From Persephonella sp. (GTDB lineage Bacteria > Aquificota > Aquificia > Aquificales > Hydrogenothermaceae), in NCBI GenBank assembly GCA_027030485.1, contig JALVEY010000173.1:1-53070 (forward strand): 53,070 bases of DNA, written 5' to 3'. The notes below the pieces were generated by a model. That model was not told the origin of the DNA and did no database searches. It worked only from the letters and a program-made list of their open reading frames with translations. The position numbers and the translations under genes were made by a program. Below, one piece after another: positions 51,550 to 53,070 of the stretch. The stretch's first letter is position 1; the number at the start of each line of letters is the position of its first letter.

Positions 51550-53070
51550 TCTAATTAATCCTCTGAAGATAAACACACAGCTACTTTTTATCGATGAGTC
51601 CTTTTGCTTTGTTTCGAATAATCTCTTAAAAGAAATACCAACAGTTTCAAACTCTGGAAAACTTTTTATAAAAAAGGTTGACATAAATAAAGTTTTACGG
51701 GAAGAAACAAAAAGGAAAGAAGAAAAAAAACAGCCAAAAAATTACAGCATATTTGACCTTCTTAAACCGATACTTATGCCCTCAATAGATTTTGAACTGC
51801 CAAAAAGTATACATTTTCCCCATAAACTGTTTAATTATCAGGTGGAAGGTATAAAATTCCTGATCTCAAAAGAGTTTGCACTCCTTGCAGACCAGATGGG
51901 AACAGGTAAGACAGTAATGTCTATAACAGCGATGAGAATACTTTTTTTAAAGGGAAAAATAAAAAAAGCTGTGGTGGTTGTTCCCTCAAACCTTATCTCT
52001 GTCTGGGAAGATCACCTCCTTAAATGGTCTCCTGAACTTGTCTTTTTAACTCTTAATGAAAATAAAATAAGTAGAAAACAGCTTTACACAAAAGATGCCC
52101 ATATATACCTTATAAGCTACGACACACTAAAAAATGATTACAAGTTTTCAAAAGACATTTTAAAAAATTTCTCAAAAGATTTAGATCTGATTATCCTTGA
52201 TGAAGCACACAACATTAAGAACCCGGATGCCTTAAAAACAAGAGCCGTAAAATTTGTATCAAAAAACTCCAAAATAAGATGGGCGCTAAGCGGAACACCA
52301 CTTCAAAATAATTTGAAGGAACTTTTATCCCTTTATGAGTTTTTAAATCCTCAGTTTAAAATAGAAAAAAAACTAACTGAAGAAGAGGCTAAAGAACTGA
52401 TAAAACCTGTGATGCTTAGAAGATTGAAAAAAGATGTTCTGAAAGATCTTCCTGAAAAACTGCCCCCTGAGATTGAAAGGTTTGATCTATCACCTCTACA
52501 ACAGGCAGAGTACGATTATGTTTTAGGAAAAGAAACTGAAAGACTTCAGGAGATTTACGACAGATTCAGGGGGGATAAAAACTTCAGATTTATCATGAAG
52601 CAAAACCTTATCCAGTCAATCCAGAAACTGAGGCAGATATGCAATTTCCCAACAAAAGGAATAGACAGCCCAAAGATGGAAAGGTTAAGGGAGATGGTTG
52701 TTGAGCTAATAAAAGACGGAGAAAAGATTGTTGTTTTTACAAACTTTGTCAAAGCAGGTGTTGAGAAAATAGTAAAGAACCTATCCTTTTATATAAATCC
52801 AGATTACATAGTCACATACCACGGGAGTATGAAACCTGAAGAAAAAAAAGAGGCTGTTAATCAGTTTAGGAACAATAATAAAAAATATGTGTTTATAGGA
52901 ACATTGGGATCGGCAGGTGAAGGGCTGACCCTTGTTGAATCAAGTTACGCCGTATTTTTTGATCTACACTGGAATCCTGCAAAAATCTGGCAGGCTGAAG
53001 ATAGGGTTCACAGAATAGGTCAAAAAAATAAAGTTAATATATACAGTTTTGTTATGAAAAACACCGTTGA
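51515..53070 (+). CDS. SNF2-family DNA helicase/ATPase, C-terminus cut by window edge
   Basis: This frame is missing from the ORF track because it lacks an ATG start and runs off the window. It opens after a TAA near 51502; TTG 51515 has GGAGA 7 nt upstream and is the best start, giving 518 residues so far. Helicase motifs in order: Q-like FNYQVEGIKFL, Walker A MGTGKT (128-133), DEAH box (229-232), SGTPLQNN, VVFTNFVKAG, YHGSMKPEEK, GTLGSAGEGLTL and RVHRIGQ. This is the Swi2/Snf2 RapA-like group of double-stranded DNA translocases. The first about 100 residues, before the helicase core, match no domain I know. It overlaps the upstream unknown gene by 35 nt. Confidence 0.9.
   Translation, partial: MRLKEQIYVSDNLINPLKINTQLLFIDESFCFVSNNLLKEIPTVSNSGKLFIKKVDINKVLREETKRKEEKKQPKNYSIFDLLKPILMPSIDFELPKSIHFPHKLFNYQVEGIKFLISKEFALLADQMGTGKTVMSITAMRILFLKGKIKKAVVVVPSNLISVWEDHLLKWSPELVFLTLNENKISRKQLYTKDAHIYLISYDTLKNDYKFSKDILKNFSKDLDLIILDEAHNIKNPDALKTRAVKFVSKNSKIRWALSGTPLQNNLKELLSLYEFLNPQFKIEKKLTEEEAKELIKPVMLRRLKKDVLKDLPEKLPPEIERFDLSPLQQAEYDYVLGKETERLQEIYDRFRGDKNFRFIMKQNLIQSIQKLRQICNFPTKGIDSPKMERLREMVVELIKDGEKIVVFTNFVKAGVEKIVKNLSFYINPDYIVTYHGSMKPEEKKEAVNQFRNNNKKYVFIGTLGSAGEGLTLVESSYAVFFDLHWNPAKIWQAEDRVHRIGQKNKVNIYSFVMKNTV

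Noticed and set aside
52555-52752. 65-aa minus-strand ORF
   Set aside because: It is antisense to the SNF2 helicase frame, which carries all helicase motifs in order.

Overview
The window looks like chromosomal DNA from a thermophilic, chemolithoautotrophic member of the Aquificota, most likely the Hydrogenothermaceae (Persephonella or Sulfurihydrogenibium type). This is an inference from three things: AT-rich DNA with AGA/AGG- and ATA-rich, Lys/Glu/Ile-heavy proteins; a compact cluster of malate dehydrogenase, two-subunit Fe-S fumarase and succinyl-CoA synthetase of the kind used in a reductive TCA cycle; and a dense motility island holding both FlhF/FlhG and CheV/CheZ. No rRNA, tRNA, insertion sequence, prophage or CRISPR array was seen.

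Layout. (1) 1-3136: an efflux operon on the minus strand (TolC-like outer-membrane protein, then a membrane-fusion protein cut by the window edge), divergent from a TetR regulator. (2) 3135-8266: a minus-strand operon mdh-fumA-(small ORF)-fumB-sucC-uma2-sucD, in the order of the reductive TCA reactions, with a Uma2-family nuclease-like gene lodged between sucC and sucD. (3) 8358-9776: a short plus-strand run of a FliJ-like coiled-coil protein, a MotE-like periplasmic protein and an AhpD-like protein, divergent from mdh across a palindrome-rich promoter region. (4) 9765-45142: about 35 kb of nearly continuous minus-strand flagellar and chemotaxis genes. Read in transcription order they are cheZ-cheA-cheW-cheV-cheY-two MCPs-pilZ-fliG-fliM-fliN(long)-flgF-flgG-flgA-flgH-flgI-flgJ-flhA-flhF-flhG-fliA, then fliK-TPR protein-flgB-flgC-fliE-fliF-fliH-fliI-flgD-flgE-fliL-fliN(short)-fliO-fliP-fliQ-fliR-flhB. 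A small plus-strand gene for a membrane-anchored Tyr-Tyr-Lys repeat protein separates the two halves, and a FlgN-like chaperone gene lies just beyond the cheZ end. (5) 45834-50858: an ArsB/NhaD-type permease with a Usp-like partner, HtpX protease and DnaK, all minus strand. (6) 51010-53070: a gene of unknown function overlapping a truncated SNF2-family helicase, plus strand.

How it works together. The island encodes the MS ring, C ring, export gate and ATPase, rod, P and L rings, hook and hook-length control, plus the flagellar sigma factor, the FlhF/FlhG placement pair and a CheA/W/V/Y/Z signalling core. Flagellin, cap, hook-filament junction proteins, MotA/MotB, FlgM, CheR and CheB are not in the window. 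The least explained items are the 11-residue YYK repeat protein, the periplasmic TPR protein between fliK and flgB, the triplicated N-terminal motif of the long FliN, a stable hairpin that buries the ribosome binding site of the Usp-like gene, and the unknown gene paired with the SNF2 helicase.
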